Shown in pieces: positions 10,531 through 24,726 of a stretch of DNA of 64,000 nt (within the stretch, counting starts at the first letter, position 1; the number at the start of each line of letters is the position of its first letter). The stretch comes from Cardiocondyla obscurior (Eukaryota > Arthropoda > Insecta > Hymenoptera > Formicidae), in assembly GCF_019399895.1 (NCBI RefSeq), contig NC_091868.1:1412499-1476498 (forward strand), written 5' to 3'. Position numbers and translations under genes: made by a program. The notes under the pieces are model-generated. The model worked only from the letters and a program-made list of their open reading frames with translations, searched no databases and was not told where the DNA came from.

Positions 10531-13500
10531 AATAATGTACGCCGATCGGAGTATCAGATATTACCAATTAATATAATTAAATAATGTTATATAATTCAAA
10601 ATATTCCTTATTATCTCGTAATTTATCATTCGTTAAGTACAAATTTTCTATTGTACATTTGTAATGAAAAAAATTAATAAATCTGTTAAGATATAATCTC
10701 TTTTACAATTTTTATTTAATTATTTAAAGAAAATTTATTTATTTCTTATTAATAAGTGATTGCATGGGAACTAATTTCTCCAAAAAATTATTCATTAAGA
10801 AAATTGTTTAATAAAAACTTGCTAAATAAATAAAATAATAAACTACTTATTTTACACGTTAAATTCTATAAAAAAAAATAATTCTTTTTACTTGAAAAAA
10901 AGACAGCAGGAGATCGATTAAAAAGCAGCTGCGAAAAATTATTCTGACATCATTATTAAGAGATCCAAAATGTATTGTTTTAAGTTAGTAATTAAATATT
11001 ATAGATTTAACAAACGGCTATTTATGTAATATAAATAGTAATTATTGTACAATTTCTATTTAATTATTTTTGTCATTATAATTCCACTATCATTGTTCAT
11101 TGTTTCATCCGAGACTTCAAAAGCCTAATCGTGAATAAATAATAATTTCAAAAACTCTGCACTACGTCTGATTATTTTGCCTATTCATATTTTACAGAGA
11201 AGTGAAAGCCTCACGTGAAATACGCAATAAAAAATTAGCGTATAAAAGATAGAAAAAGAATCGCTGCGACCACTTGTTCTCTCATTTTTCTCGCCAATGC
11301 AAGACTACGTGAACGCTCGTTGCAGCTGAAAAACGCGGATTAAAATCATGGGGACCTTCGAGAGCGCGTTTCGTTTAAATACGTCGAGGTACAACGCAAC
11401 GCATAGAAAAGAATATTCTCACGGTTTTCATCCATTTAAAGTTAAGCATGGAGCTTAACAGCGCGAGAAAAAATCGTGCGCGTGTGCGATTCGACCCTCC
11501 ACGTCTTTCCTCCCAACGTCGCCGTAATTGCTGAAAGAGCTGCATAGCTCATGTCGAGCACTGCTCGATACGACGAAGAGAAAACACCGTGAAATCACGT
11601 TTTCCACGCGCGTTTCATTTCATGGAAAATCGCGATACACGCGCGCGGAGACGTTTTAGCTTCATTTGGTGGTAATAAACGATAATTCGCACAAATCGCG
11701 GAGAGTTTCTGATATTAATTTGACTCTTCCCCCCATCCCTCCCTCCCGTCGCTGCCCCCTGTTCTCTCGCCAAACGATAATCGCGTTACCAGCGCGAAAT
11801 CAATAGGCACCGAGGAAAATTGGAAAATCTCCTCAACCGAGGTTTCGAGCGTGGATTTACAAGGTTCGAGCGGTTGTTAACAGGTTTAATTCGCGCTTTC
11901 ATCAGCCTCGCTGAAAATTATGTTTTACGAACATATTCCGCTCAAAGATAGAAATGCGATATATAAAACGCTTGCACGTCGAAACAGTGATGCGATAAAC
12001 GCGATGTATAAATGGACTTCAATGTTCTCGCGTTCTCTTTTTCATTTTTAGTTCTTTTTTTTCTTTTCTCTTTTTTTTTTTTTTTTTTTTAATAACGCAG
12101 AGAATATAATGCGGCTCGAAAAAACGCCTAATCAATCGCATTCGCGTGGAAAATTATCATTGTACCCGGCAATATCTGTCGTTTAAATTCGAATTCGCGT
12201 TTTCCGCTACATTTCGAAATACATCGGTCCAGCAGATGGCCTGACCGGGACGGAATTCATTTCGCAATCACGGACATGTCCTAATTGTACCCGGTTTCGT
12301 AATTTCCCGTTTTCCCTTAAATGAGATATTAATCGCCGGGATACAGAAGCGCGCAAAAGCCTGCATCTCGGTTGGTCCGAAAGATACTGAATAATATCGC
12401 GTTTAAAGAGCTCCTGGGACACCCGACGCTGCACATATATACTCACGGTATATACAAAACTATATGTCTGGTTCTCGGCTAACAATTTAAACTGCAACGT
12501 GTCAGCGTTATGTTGGTGGAAACGTCGTCCGTTTCCGAGAAACTTCCAACGATTCCTGCGAAGCACTCGATACCAAACTAAACGTGGAAGAGATGAAAGA
12601 GAAATAATAACAGAGAACGTCGCGGTCGGGAAAAATTAAACTCCGCATTCGAGTCATCGGCTTTGACATCAGTGCGAGATTTACGAGACCACTGCTGCGG
12701 CGATGACAAAATTATTTCATCGCTTCAAAAAGGTTTAAAAAATCGGAGGCCGGAGGTACAACATCCTTTATGCATGCATGTCTAACTTGAGTCTGTAACT
12801 CGACCAAATCTCGCGGCGAATAATTACCTCGACTATGAATCCCGATTACGAGAGGCCGTTTAATTACACGTCGCGCAGTTTCCTCCCTGCGCCATTTATT
12901 AAACTAAACTAAACTAAACCCGTGCGCTAAAGACACTCTGATAGAAAGATTTTCTTTGATCCGTCTTAATAACAACGTACGGACTTTCATAAGGACTAGA
13001 TAATTACCTCTGCCATGCCACGCGCTTCTTCATTAAGCTAGTTCACAGGCATCCCGCTCTTTAATGAGCTATGCGTTGGGGACAACGCGACGTTCGACGA
13101 TAGACAACTGTCATCTCGTTGCACGTTTTCTGATAAGCGGCGCGACACAGCGAAAATTAATTGCAAAAAAGTCGAACTGATTTTTATTTAAAAGCCGACT
13201 TCCACCTAACGATAGAATTTCCATTCGCTTAAGTATCGATTTTAAAAATTGTATCGCTCTATCGGCATAATTTGTTTTTAAACTCATGAATTATAAGCAT
13301 GCTTAAATGTACTGACGTTCCCTAAAATAATTCTACGCTTATTAGATTATATATCTAAAATATCGCAGGCTACTGTTTTCTTTGCGCGACAAAATAAAAT
13401 ACTTTTTATTTTCTTGAGAGACAGACCTGTGGGTGTTCTGCGTGCTGGGAGGACGGACGTCCCCGCGATCATCCATTTCGCGATTAAACGAGGCCGACCT

Positions 13501-16500
13501 TGGCTTTTCGACGCCGGAAGTGGCGTCCGTCGAAATGCATCGACGATCGATGTGCCGCAGCCGCAGCGAGCCGTGCGCCGGGAAAACCCGTTTCCGACAC
13601 GAGGTTTTGCGGCACATCGGCACGTTTATCTTCCGGACGTAACCCTTAGTTGATCTTCGGCGAGTGGATCTTGGCGGGCAGATTTTTGCCATCGCAAGTG
13701 CGCGCCTCCTCGAACCCGATTCGATTGACGGATCAACGCGTTTTCTACATCGATCGCTTTACCGTGCCGTACGGTGTCTTCTTGAGCAAAGTACAGTTCC
13801 CGAGGTGTGACAAAAAAAAATATATATGTATTTTACCGCTCCTTGAGCGACGAGCTTAGAAAAATAGAAGCTATTCGATTCTTTCTCTTCTCCCGCTATC
13901 CCAGTGCTTTTCAAATGTCCAAAGGGACACGCGACGAGGTCACTCTTCTCCTCCGTTTAAAGTCGACGTTCGCGATTGCTCTGCACGATGATGTAAATCG
14001 ATTGGGAATCGGAAGTTCGTGCCCGTGACGCAAACAACGAGCGATAATGTGGAAACGCTCGGAGAAAAAAGCTTTATGTAGGACGGCCGCGCCGATAAAG
14101 GACGCGCCGCTGCACTCGGGGATGCATTTTCCATACCACAATGCAGTCAAAGCGCCGGCTGCGGGACGAAGGGCGGACGCGCGCGCTTTGAGCACATAGA
14201 TCTTCCAGCGAGTCCCCCGATGTTCCTCTCGCGAAAGCAAATGTCAACCGTACGTCGAACTACTTGCTACACGTCGCGCTCGCTCGTACCGCTTCGCTCG
14301 TCGGGCACGCTTCAATCTCGCGGTAAAGACGAACGTATCTCTCCCGAAAGCTCACTCCAAAATATCTCTCGAAATGACTCGGGAGACCGAGTGACGCTCC
14401 GAATAATAGAAACACTTCGAAACGTCCCAAGTAACTGCCCTCGAGAAGGTGATGGGAGTCGGAAAACTTTGGAGAACTAAGCTCACCCGGGAGTGCCCGT
14501 CTCTAACCCCGGAGTGAGAAGCCATCACGAAGAGTTACTTGACTCGTTTTGCGAGGTATCCGGCTCGGCGAATCGACCTAGAATCTCCGAGTGATTCTCC
14601 TGACATCCTTGCGCCGAGAGACAGCTCGCGAAAACAAGACTCTCCGACCGATATTAAGGGAAATTTCACCATTCCTGTTTCCTCGGGCGAAAAATCCTCC
14701 TCTCGCGCGTTCAATTCCGTTTCTCGTCCCCCGCATGTCGAAGGTGATAGAGAGATCTCGCGAAGGGTGCGCGAGGCGCTTACGTTTCGCGCCCGTCTTT
14801 CACGGTCCGATCGAATCGTTGTCTGGCCGCGACCCGAATCACTGCCCGAGCTTAGAAGCTGCGCGCAACCACGAGCACCGCGGGTGCGACAAGCAACGGC
14901 ATAATGGTCGAGAAGGATCGCAGAGGGATTAAAACGCGGGCGTATCCGCCGCGACGGGGAAACAAAGCGGCCCGGGACGCTCTTTGTCGAGCCGGAAATA
15001 AAAAGGAGCGAACGCACCGCAATGGCGAAGTCGAGCGGGAAAGTTATCTGCGATTAGCGCGCCTCGCGATAAACGTGCGATTAAATTTGCATAATAAGTG
15101 GCGGATTATTTCTCGACGACTCTACGCGGTAGATTAAAAATTAAGCTCAACGTAGAGTCGCGTGGGCTTTGGGCCGCACACGAGTATGTCTCTCTCTCTG
15201 TCTATCTACGAGCAAACACGCCGCGTACACGGTCGTACGAGAAAAATGCAGCTACCGCGCTAAAATATGAAACCGAAATTAATCGCATGGCATTCGCAAC
15301 AGCCGCCCCCCGCGTTTGCAATTAACGCACTACGAATTCCAGCTATCTCCGCGCAAGGACACATCTGTACGGAAATTAATCGCGAGGGGATCGATGCCGA
15401 TATCTCTTATATACCGATTGTCAAATATTGTATTTTCCAAGTGCTAACACGGAAAATGTCGTTGCTCAAACACGAGTATTTACGACGGTGCATTTTCATA
15501 AGAAAACAACTTGACCAACGCTTCGCCTGACCAACTTTGATTTATTTTCTTTTAATACCTAACAGTTTCTGTGCTTGCGGACGTTCATGCTAAAGATGCA
15601 CGATTTAACAAAATTATATTAATATGGTCTATTAAATTCAGATACTTAAAAAAAATTTTCTTACACTTCTAGAGCGAATATTTTTCTCTTCCGCGGACTG
15701 GTCGCATAATAACGTGTTATTTCACAAATTATTATTTCACGTATATATAATTTTATCTTTCGTTAAATCAAGAATAACGGAATAAAATATTTCTGAGGCA
15801 CGTCTTTCAAAAACGTGACGTAAAAGCGGAAAATATCGGTCACCGTTAATGTGCAAACGCGGGAATAAAATTTATGTTTGAGATATTAAATTTTTCAGCG
15901 GTTGTGTCCTATCGCTACGTAAATTCTACATTATCAATCGTTGCGGCGTGGACGAGAAAGCGGAAGAACGAGATAAGACTGTCTCGCGAGGCACGTTCCT
16001 TGAAAGTGCGACATATTTCATCGAGAATACCCATGCACCTTTTATTGCGGGGCTAGTAATAATATTCGCGCGAATTGATAGCGAAAATATGGTAATTTAA
16101 ATCCGCCCCGCTGTTTCACCGCAAATAATCACGCTCATGTATCCGGATGCGAGCTGCTTTCGCGATTTGCCGAGTAAACGCGAAACTTGCGCACGTTGCA
16201 GCGTTAATAAGTCCGCTAATATCTCGCTCGATTTCGGGGTTCGACGGCTGCATACCGATGGGCCACGTTATCGAGGGCAGTTACGATATTAATATTCAGG
16301 GGATCGTTCGATTATAGATTGGCAGATCTTCATCCGCTCCACGAAGAATTCACGTTGTACTTTCACAACACGATTATATTTTAAAGCGCCGGCGATTTCG
16401 ATTTAAGCGAATTTTCTATTTCACTTTCCGAATTTTTCGTTCACGTGCTTAACGTGCGAGAGCGATTTTGTTCATTCGCGTGGCACGGAGACGAGTGCCA

Positions 16501-17220
16501 TCCGGGAAATTTGTCACGGTACAAGCGTGCCGCTTCTCGTCTGTGAAAATTTATTCGCATCGCCTCTCAACCCCGAGTACGGGGAGATAGAGAGAAAAAA
16601 AAAAAAAAAAAAAAACGAGCTGCGAGCGAGCGCTTCGTGGCGAGCAATTTTGAACGAAGCCGGTTGATGTGACGCGACGTCGCACAGTGGTACAAAATTT
16701 GAAAAAAACTTGGTCGAAAGTCTAATTTTCCAGTTTTTATTTTAGCTTCCAAATCATGATACGTCGTTTCAAATATCCTAATGCGGTCAGTAAAAAAAAA
16801 AATAACGTTACATATTACCCAACAGATATTTCAAACAATATATCGTGCATTTTAGAGAACAGAGTAAAGGCTGAGAAGTTTGATTTTAACCTTACAGATC
16901 TTTCGAATTCCGTGCAACTGTGCGTCACGACGCAAGGTAGTTTTCCCGTCCACTTTCCCGCCTGTCCTCTACCGCCTTGGGAGAAGTCGGACGGCGGAAA
17001 CGCGCGTGCCGTTGATCGCGCGATCGATAGAATTTCTCTCGCGGAATCGCGACGTTCCCGCCCTTTCCCGAGCCGCGATAAAAAGCAACGCGAGAGCATA
17101 GGACGGCACGACGCGGCGCATCCCGTCACGGCGATGGGTAAACACGATTTCGACGCGTCGATCCCGTGCAGCTTGACAGGGCTGACCTGGTCTCGGACGC
17201 ATTGTTACCTGGTTTACTGA
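10531..17220. other. Non-coding, likely fru 5' intron
   Basis: It alternates between AT-rich (10.5-11.2 kb, 15.5-16.0 kb) and CpG-rich segments. No protein-like frame is supported. A poly-T tract lies near 12.07-12.09 kb, an AAACT repeat near 12.9 kb, and a poly-A tract near 16.59-16.61 kb. A weak minus-strand exon-like island (12447-12577) has a GTGAGT donor, but it cannot be connected to other exons in frame. Confidence 0.5.
12901..12919. repeat. AAACT pentanucleotide tandem
   Basis: Nearly four copies of AAACT in a row. Short and of no evident function. Confidence 0.8.
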
Positions 17221-18900
17221 AATTCGTGAACATGAAATCCCGTCGGCCTCCCGCAGCCTTCCGTGGCGCGTAGAGCCGTCTGGTCGTCGTACGTGATCCT
17301 CTTCGGGCGCCGCTCAGGTGGACGATCTTCCGCGGAGGATCTTCAGCGAGTGACGAGCACCTCTTTCGGCTGGCGGTTGCCGGACCGCTGCGGGACCTCC
17401 GCTCTTCCTGCTTGACGGAAGTCTTCCTGTGCGTGTGTTTACTTTCGCGCACTCGGATCGCAGACAACTCGCACTCGTCCTGGCGGTATTCTCGAGACGT
17501 ACGCCGAGTTCCTTCAGCTCGCCTCGACCATCGTCTACCGCTTTTCACGCGCACGATCACCGATCAGCGAGATCGAAGAATTCGAAAAAAGTGCGTGGCG
17601 ATTACGCGACCGTTCACTCGAAGGAGAATTCGAGACGCGGGAAGGCGCCGCGCGTCGCGGATGACGGAGAACGGCTGGTGCGCGCGCGACGATGCAACCC
17701 TTGGGTGACGACGGGACGGTCACGGCGCAGCGAGAAGCAGTGGCAAGCGAGTCCGTCAGAGAGGACCAACGGAGTGGCGTGTGCACTAAGTTGGCCGCGG
17801 AGCGCGACTGAGGCCAGGGGTGGCACCGAGAGAACGCGAGAGGGTGGTGTGGATGCAGGTCGACGTGTACGCTGCACGGGCACATCCCCCCTAATGAATG
17901 CACCAGGCATGTGCGAGGGATTTTATGTTCACCGCCGTCGCCGCCGCCGTCGCCGCCACCGCCACCGCCGCCTTCCCTCCGTTTACCCTCCACTACCGGC
18001 ACCACCCGAGAACCACCGCCGCGACCCCCGTCGCTCTCCAACCTTCCCTCCCACACTACCTTCGTTCGTTCCGCGTCCTCCCCCGCACCTTTGGCCGACG
18101 TGTCCTCCACCTCGCCTCTCCCGCGAACCTCTCTCACTCCGTCTCTATCTATTTCGCTCGTTCCTCGCACCGTGCTCTCGGCGCACCGAGTCGGGTTGAA
18201 CCCCCTTTTCGCGCGCCACCCGATAGTGCACCCGCCACCCAGCGCAACCAGACGCGCGCCGGTTCCCGGGTCCGGCGTGGGGCGGTTTTGCCCCGTATGG
18301 CGGAAGCCTCCGCCGCGCTCCTGGGGCTGTGCCCGGTTTTCGCCTCCTCCTGCGTGCCTGCGGACGTACTCTGCACCCGCCGATTGGTACGCACAACTCA
18401 TCCGCCCGTACGCGGATCCTCTCTCCTGTGCACCTGCACACGATTGCTCACCCCCCTCGTCCTTACCCTCCGTCCATACCCCTCTCGCACCCCCGGCGAA
18501 CACGCAACACCCTCGTCCTTTCGCAAACTTTCGTCCTGCACCCCCTTCCCCTTGTTTTGTCCACTAACTCTCTTCTCCCTCGCGTATACCGTCTCTCTCA
18601 CCTCCTGCTCGCCACCTCCGTCGCTCAGGTTTCTCGCTCTCCGTTCTTCCCGTCCGCGCGTTTATCTTCATCGAATCGCGTTCTCGATACTCGAATCTGA
18701 ACGTCGCTCTCGCAGCCGCATATTCCGCGCCAACCGCCGGGAACGTCGCGGAGGTCCACCGGCGGTTGCTGGTCCCGAGTTCCTCGCACATCCGTGGCTC
18801 CAAGGAGCGCGAAACGTATTTCGCGCCGTTCCACACTGGAGCATTCTCTGAGGCCGATCGATTAATCAATCCTCCGCACTGTAACCACAACGTCGCCCAG
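17221..18900. other. GC-rich block with strong pyrimidine bias on the plus strand
   Basis: From about 17.9 to 18.7 kb the plus strand is mostly C and T, with CCGCCGTCG and CTCTCC runs, so frames on both strands stay open for 200-320 codons. The translations are Pro/Arg/Ser/His low complexity on plus and Arg/Gly/Glu on minus, with no domain, which argues for composition rather than coding. CpG density and strand asymmetry are compatible with a promoter or 5' UTR region of a fru transcript. Confidence 0.4.
17931..17974. repeat. CCG/CCGTCG trinucleotide repeat
   Basis: A run of CCG, TCG and ACC triplets. In one plus-strand frame it would encode poly-Arg and in another poly-Pro, which explains the odd long open frames here. 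Confidence 0.8.
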
Positions 18901-21900
18901 GAGTCTTCATGTAACGGTCGTTACGATCGATCTCGCGTTAATTTCCCGGACGCCGCGGTTTTTTTTTTTCCCTCCAACTTTCAGCCCGTATCGAATGTTC
19001 TTGTGTGGCTACAGCTGCTGCCTCCAGTAAGTTTCTTCGTCTCAAAGTCGACTCTGTAATAATTTTATAAAGATCCGCGCTGGGATGCGGATCCCGTAGT
19101 CTCGCTGGAAACCCGATACGTGCCTCAGCCTTTTCGAGCGTAATGCATCGCCAATTTCGAGTGTAATTCCGTTAGCTTGAGACTTGCTTTGTGACTCCGA
19201 GCAACTCCGCCTTTGCAACAAATTCACTTAGTGGCAGACAACTTGGCGCATTGTATAACGGCAAACGGGCAAATGTACTTGCCGCATCAAACATTTTTGC
19301 GCTTGTTAGACCGTCAAAACCGTTTACGCGATTGTAGAATGACGTGAAAACGCCGGGGCATCGCGGCACGGGTAACGTTTCGCCGGAGCTTTAAAATTAT
19401 ATGGAGATCGTACATTTAAAGACGAAATACGGATTATCTGATTAAAGATATATTTCTGCGCGTAAATCTAGGTATTCGTATTCGCGACGTAACTTTTTTT
19501 TTTTACGTAGACGTCTATTTAATTCCGACGCTTCTCCGTAGCTGCCTCGTAATGAGAGATCTACAACGTGAAAACCAAACGAGGTTGCACGTCGGGACGC
19601 GCCGCAATTATCCCCAGCTTAAGACTTAACTTACGTCTACAGCGATCTTACAAAACGTAATACTGCTCAACCTCCGCACTCCGCTTTTTTTTTTTTTAAC
19701 AATAACTAGCCTCCCTCCCTCGCTATCGCATAATATAAAAGCGCTCGCCGCGTGATAAATTATCACGAGAGTACATCGCCTTTTTATGATATTATTTTAA
19801 TTAAACCGTGAACACACCGTTCCTCTCATCCCCGCTACGTCTTCGTCACCGTTGCAGCGACAACGACGTGCCTAACAGAAAGGCTGGCGTTAACGAGGCA
19901 TGGCAGCAACCCCTGTCTTACGTTAATATTACAGTGGTTAGATACCCTTTGCGTGCTATCACTCTTTTACGGGCCTTGATCCAGGATAACTTGCGAGCAG
20001 TAAGCAAGATAGTACTTAACAACTAGAATATCACTTGAAACCCTTGCAGATAGTTTAACTAAATACAAAATAAATTATTACCGTAATCCTTTTAAAAAGA
20101 TTGGCTTACGTGCGGCACAATTAATTGAGGCAATATTTGCATATTTAATTCTTCCCTCGTTATTAATCAAAGTCTATTAAAAAAAAAGAAAAAAAAAAAA
20201 ATTTCTAGACCAAAAATTAATTAATTAATTCGTTATTTAAATTGCTTTATTTAAATGCATGTGCAATAAAATCGCTAAATCGCCGGCGAAAGGCAGAAGC
20301 CGCGCAATGCAAGTAAGAAGAAACAAATGGTTGCTTTCTCAATGGAAAAGGCTTAAGTGGCATAAGTTAATAGTATATATATGCAAATAAATCTTTCGTT
20401 TGGCCGTTGGGAGTCGAGCTTTAATAAACTTCGCGAGTTTTTCCGTGTGGCGGCCGAGTACCTACCTATGTACCAGCCGTCAAGTGCAGGCTTAGAAGCT
20501 TAGCAGCTCGTAAGTACGTATAAACCAGAGCGGAAGTAGCAGAGGGTATGCACGAGAAAGGGAGGAAAACGAGAGAGCGAGCACGACTAAAGCGTAGGAC
20601 GAGTACAGGGTGATCCGTGTGTCAAAACGGCTTACGAGCCGACTCTGATTTCGTGTAGCTAAGGAAACCTTCGTATCTCTGCGCGAATTAAAGATTCGAA
20701 GAATCGCGTCTTCTCTTATAAAATTCAAATTCAAAACACCGGCGGAAGAAGCACGATACGAGGCGCACCGAGATTCCCGAGACAAACAGCCCGCGAAGTA
20801 ACAATCCTTCGTTAAGGCTTTCTAAGCAAGAATGATGATATGAAAAGTTATGAAAAGCCTCAGAATATTTGTTAATATATATAACAACATAATGACGAGT
20901 ACTTGAAGGGGACGGTGATTGCACAGAGCACCCTATATATCGGAAGAAAAGTTAGTGCCAGCTAGCGAGAGGGTGCGCGAGCTTTCGCAAATTGAGCACG
21001 AGCTTTTCAGTTAATCGTCGCGTTCGTACCCTTCGCTCTCTCAACAGGGTGCTTCCTGCCTCCGCTCCCACCAACCTGTGTGTATGTGTGCGTTTTTTTT
21101 TTTTTTTTTTTTTTTCCTTCGTGACGTCCGTCGTTGCGATTCCGCGATCCAACCTGCCGACAACAGTACGGTTCGCTGCTACCTAGAAAACTACGTCGAC
21201 GAGAGGGCGAGAAAAAAAGGGAAAAAAAAAAAACAGGCCGTGCGATCTACATAGGGAAAAACTGAAAAATGAAAGTCCGCAACACCTAGTAGCCCTCTCT
21301 CGACACCGCGCTGCCACCAGATACTCGACGTCGTAGTCGACGTCGTCATCGAGGCGTAGCGTAAAACGGGAGTAGACTTTACTGACGATGAACAATGAAC
21401 CGGCGACTTTATTCAACCTCAGTTGGACAAATGAATCCCCCCACAACGACGGTGGAATATTAAACGAAAGTTCATACCGCTCGGCGCACCTCATACAGTA
21501 ACAAATCAGCTACTGAAGCTACTCTATCACTGTTCGCGAGTAAGATTAAGAGAAGCGGACGATAAATTACTTTCCGCGCTTTTTCAATCGCGAAAAATTT
21601 GAAACAATATCTGAACGTATTTATTAAAAGCAAGAGTGTATATCCCAGTTTTATTTTCGTCTACCAAACTTGCAACTAAACAGCTAAAAATGTCCCGCCG
21701 TCTTAATTAGATATTAACTATGTTTTTCAATAAGCATATTTATAACGATTTTTAATTGCCGTTCTTCAATCATTTCTTAAACATCTCAAATGTCCGAAAT
21801 ATCTGTTAATATCAAATATATCTGGAAACGTCAATGTTTCGTCATAAATTTGGTTATATATATATAATACAATAAGTCACGATAAATAAATGATAATTCA

Positions 21901-24637
21901 AAATATCAGAATCTCCGGTAATAATGCAAAAATGCTACTATCGCGTATTTAAAACGCAGATTAAAATTAACACGTAATAGATGTAACTCTTAAAACGAAA
22001 ACCTCCCATTTAATCTCGAAGAGAATTTAGCATGGTGCTACCTCTCGCAAATAATTTCATATGAGAATTTCACATGAAAGAGTTTCTCTCGAGTATCTAA
22101 TAATATCGGTCTGCGCAATAATCATTTCATCAATTTGTTGCGTATCATCGATGGAGCCTGACGGGAGCTATATTAATTTGCCGCTGTTGGGCCCAGAGGG
22201 CATCGATTTGTTCTCGTCGGTTTGCTAACTGGTCGGCCAACACGAAATTGCGATTCCACGATGAATTTATGCAGCCGTGATTCGTTCGACGTCTCTATAT
22301 AAAACTGTCGTCGCACCCCCCGTCGTTTCTGTCCGCGGCACCAACCCCCGCGGCGATTCGGTATAACGAGTGCACGCACAGGGAATCGCGTGCACCGGTC
22401 GCGTTGTAAACTGCTACGATCGCTTTGTCAGGGGAGAGTCGAAACAAATTCAGGGGAAAAAAATATAAAAAATAAAAGAGGGGAGGGGGGAAAAAATGCG
22501 ACAGGCATCGCATCAAAGAATTGAACGTTCGCGTGCTATTCGTCGGCTCGGTTTCAGGACCCGATCGTCCGAGCGCGCGCGGTCCCGTCTTCCTCGCGGT
22601 GCCGCAGAAATGCACCGTGGCCGCGTGAGATCGATACCGTTTTGCACACCTGCCGAGTTTGACGCCTGTTTATCCAGACCGCCTAGAATAACTCGCGATC
22701 CCGCGTAACCAAATTACACGAATCGTCGAAGTTCGTAATGATCGCCCCCTCCGCGCCGCGCCGCGCGGCACCCGACCCATCTCCGTTCTCGTTTCCTGCC
22801 AGAATTACACGATCCAATTCCTCCTCGTTCCGTATGTCATTTACTCCCTAGCGCGAGAGAGGGTTCTTAAGAGACCTCGTTCAGAAACTAGCGCATTTCG
22901 CCCGCCGCCGCTGCCATTCTTACTCGACCGCGGCGAAAATCGCGTCTACGGCCGCCGGTGGCCCACCCGGGCGGCGCAATCGCGCCACGTTATCGAAATG
23001 CCAAAGCGTTTTCATCCCGGCGCGCACGAAAGGCACACGCTAATGAATTTCGAAAGGGCTCGCAAACACTCGCTGATTGCTCAATTCGTTGTCCACGTGG
23101 ACACAAACATTGGCCTTGCGGTGCGCCGTAAATATAACGTCGGGGTTCGACGGGACGCGGATACGGTTACGTTCAACAACCGTGAACCTTCCAAAGAAAG
23201 CATAAACAGAATAATTCGAGAAAATGACGCACGAGTGGCACGCCGGAGAGCGATCGTTCAATTATGTAAATGCGGACTGTTTGGACTCGCGCAATGTAAC
23301 AGTCGACCACGAACACGCAAATGAGAACTGCCCCCGCACTTTGATCATCGTAATCCGTATCGCCGGTCGCACGCGAAACGATTTCCCGAACCACGATTAT
23401 AACGCTGACTTTCTTTCGGTTGAGGGAATCAGGGGGGAGGGGTCCGTTAATTAGCGACGAGCATTTAGGTACTGCCAGCCCGAGACGCTTTCGTGAAAGA
23501 CTAAGTACAAACACGAATCGTAAATAGTCGAAACCAATCTCCTTATTTTAAATACGGCAACTTCATAGCACGTAATAATTAACATTCGTATATAAAATAA
23601 ATATTGCAACTCCGTGTCGGATCCATTAAACGGAACGGTTCGTTTAATTTAAAACGTAAGTGCAAGATAAAGATTTTAGTTATATTACTCTTTTCCTGCT
23701 TAATTATTTGTAGCTCGTTACATATGTATGTATTGCTCGATATTCAGTGATGTCCAGCCCGATATTTTTTTAGCGATAAAAGAGCGATATAAGCAAGAGC
23801 ATATTTTGTTGCGCGATGCGATTATTAAAACCTAGCGCGACTGTTCTAAAAGCGATTCCTGAAAGAGTAAGTATAAATCTTGAATAGCTAAAGATCTTAA
23901 TAGCTCGCTTATATACGTACACCAAAACTCGTGTCACTCGATTTAACCCAATAAGTTATTTAGAAACTTAAATAATATAATATATAAAGATATCGTGACG
24001 CTATTTCGTTCGAATTTAATTTGTATCCTCGACATTTCATCAACGATTGAAAATCCAAAAACAACTTTGTCCTAAAGTCGGCATTAAGTTAAACTAAAAT
24101 GAAAATCCAGACGCGACAAGTCGGTCTACTGGAAATATGTAATTAATTTTATACGCGCTAATTAAAAATACTTATATGTATTATTCATCGTTGTCGATAT
24201 ATCGCAGTCCGAATGCGCTTCCTCTAATTTATATTTTACGTAAATGAGTCTATTTGCTGCGATCCGATTACAAAGGTCGCGTCAACAGATGTTAATTATT
24301 CGCGGCTCGATTGTAATAATCGTAGGAAGTAATTGCGTTTTGAGGGATGATGTTATGGCACGCGGAGGAGCGTCTCGCCTTACTGCCTGCCGACTCGAGT
24401 GTCGGCGTGCGCTGGCAGGACAGTCTTCGTGTACGCAGCGTTTTATACATATATATACAACACCACGGTCGCGTGCCAGATTCCGATTTCATTATTACGA
24501 ACTACCTATCGTAGACAGGTGAGATCTCACACTCGTTGGATAAATAAAATTTATCTCAAATTAATTACCTATTTAAAAAAAAAAAAAAACCTAATGGCTG
24601 TTCTTCTTTAATATTGTAAAAAAATCATGCGACTCAC
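18901..24637. other. Non-coding, likely fru 5' intron
   Basis: Mixed AT-rich (20.0-20.4, 21.5-22.2, 23.5-24.2 kb) and CpG-rich (22.2-23.4 kb) DNA with poly-T/A tracts near 18.96, 19.69, 20.18 and 21.10 kb. No gene can be supported. One plus-strand exon-like segment (18985-19026) is reported under findings. Confidence 0.5.
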
Positions 24638-24726
24638 CAAACGATGCGCAGCATCCTCCTCTCGTCAGGACGTGTAAGGTCTCGGACTGGGTTCCTTTTC
24701 TGCACAAGACTTCTCCGGATTTCCAT
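24638..24726 (-). other. Exon-like island on the minus strand, frame uncertain
   Basis: An 89-base segment with a strong acceptor (twelve T, then CTAG) and a good GTGAGT donor. In phase 0, as the 26.3 kb exon would require, it starts MEIRRSLVQKRNPVRDLT. In another frame it reads WKSGEVLCRKGTQSETLHVL, which looks more protein-like and leaves in phase 1, the phase the fru BTB exon needs, but it does not fit the exon before it. It could also be a non-coding 5' exon. Confidence 0.3.

Noticed and set aside
12447..12577. Minus-strand exon-like island with GTGAGT donor
   Set aside because: Its phases (enters 1, leaves 0) do not connect to the fru BTB exon or to the 24-30 kb exons. It may be a non-coding 5' exon at most.
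17429..18851. Long overlapping open frames (up to 322 codons) on both strands
   Set aside because: They lie in C/T-biased, CpG-rich DNA where stops are rare. Translations are Pro/Arg/Ser or Gly/Arg/Glu low complexity with no domain, and several frames are open at once.
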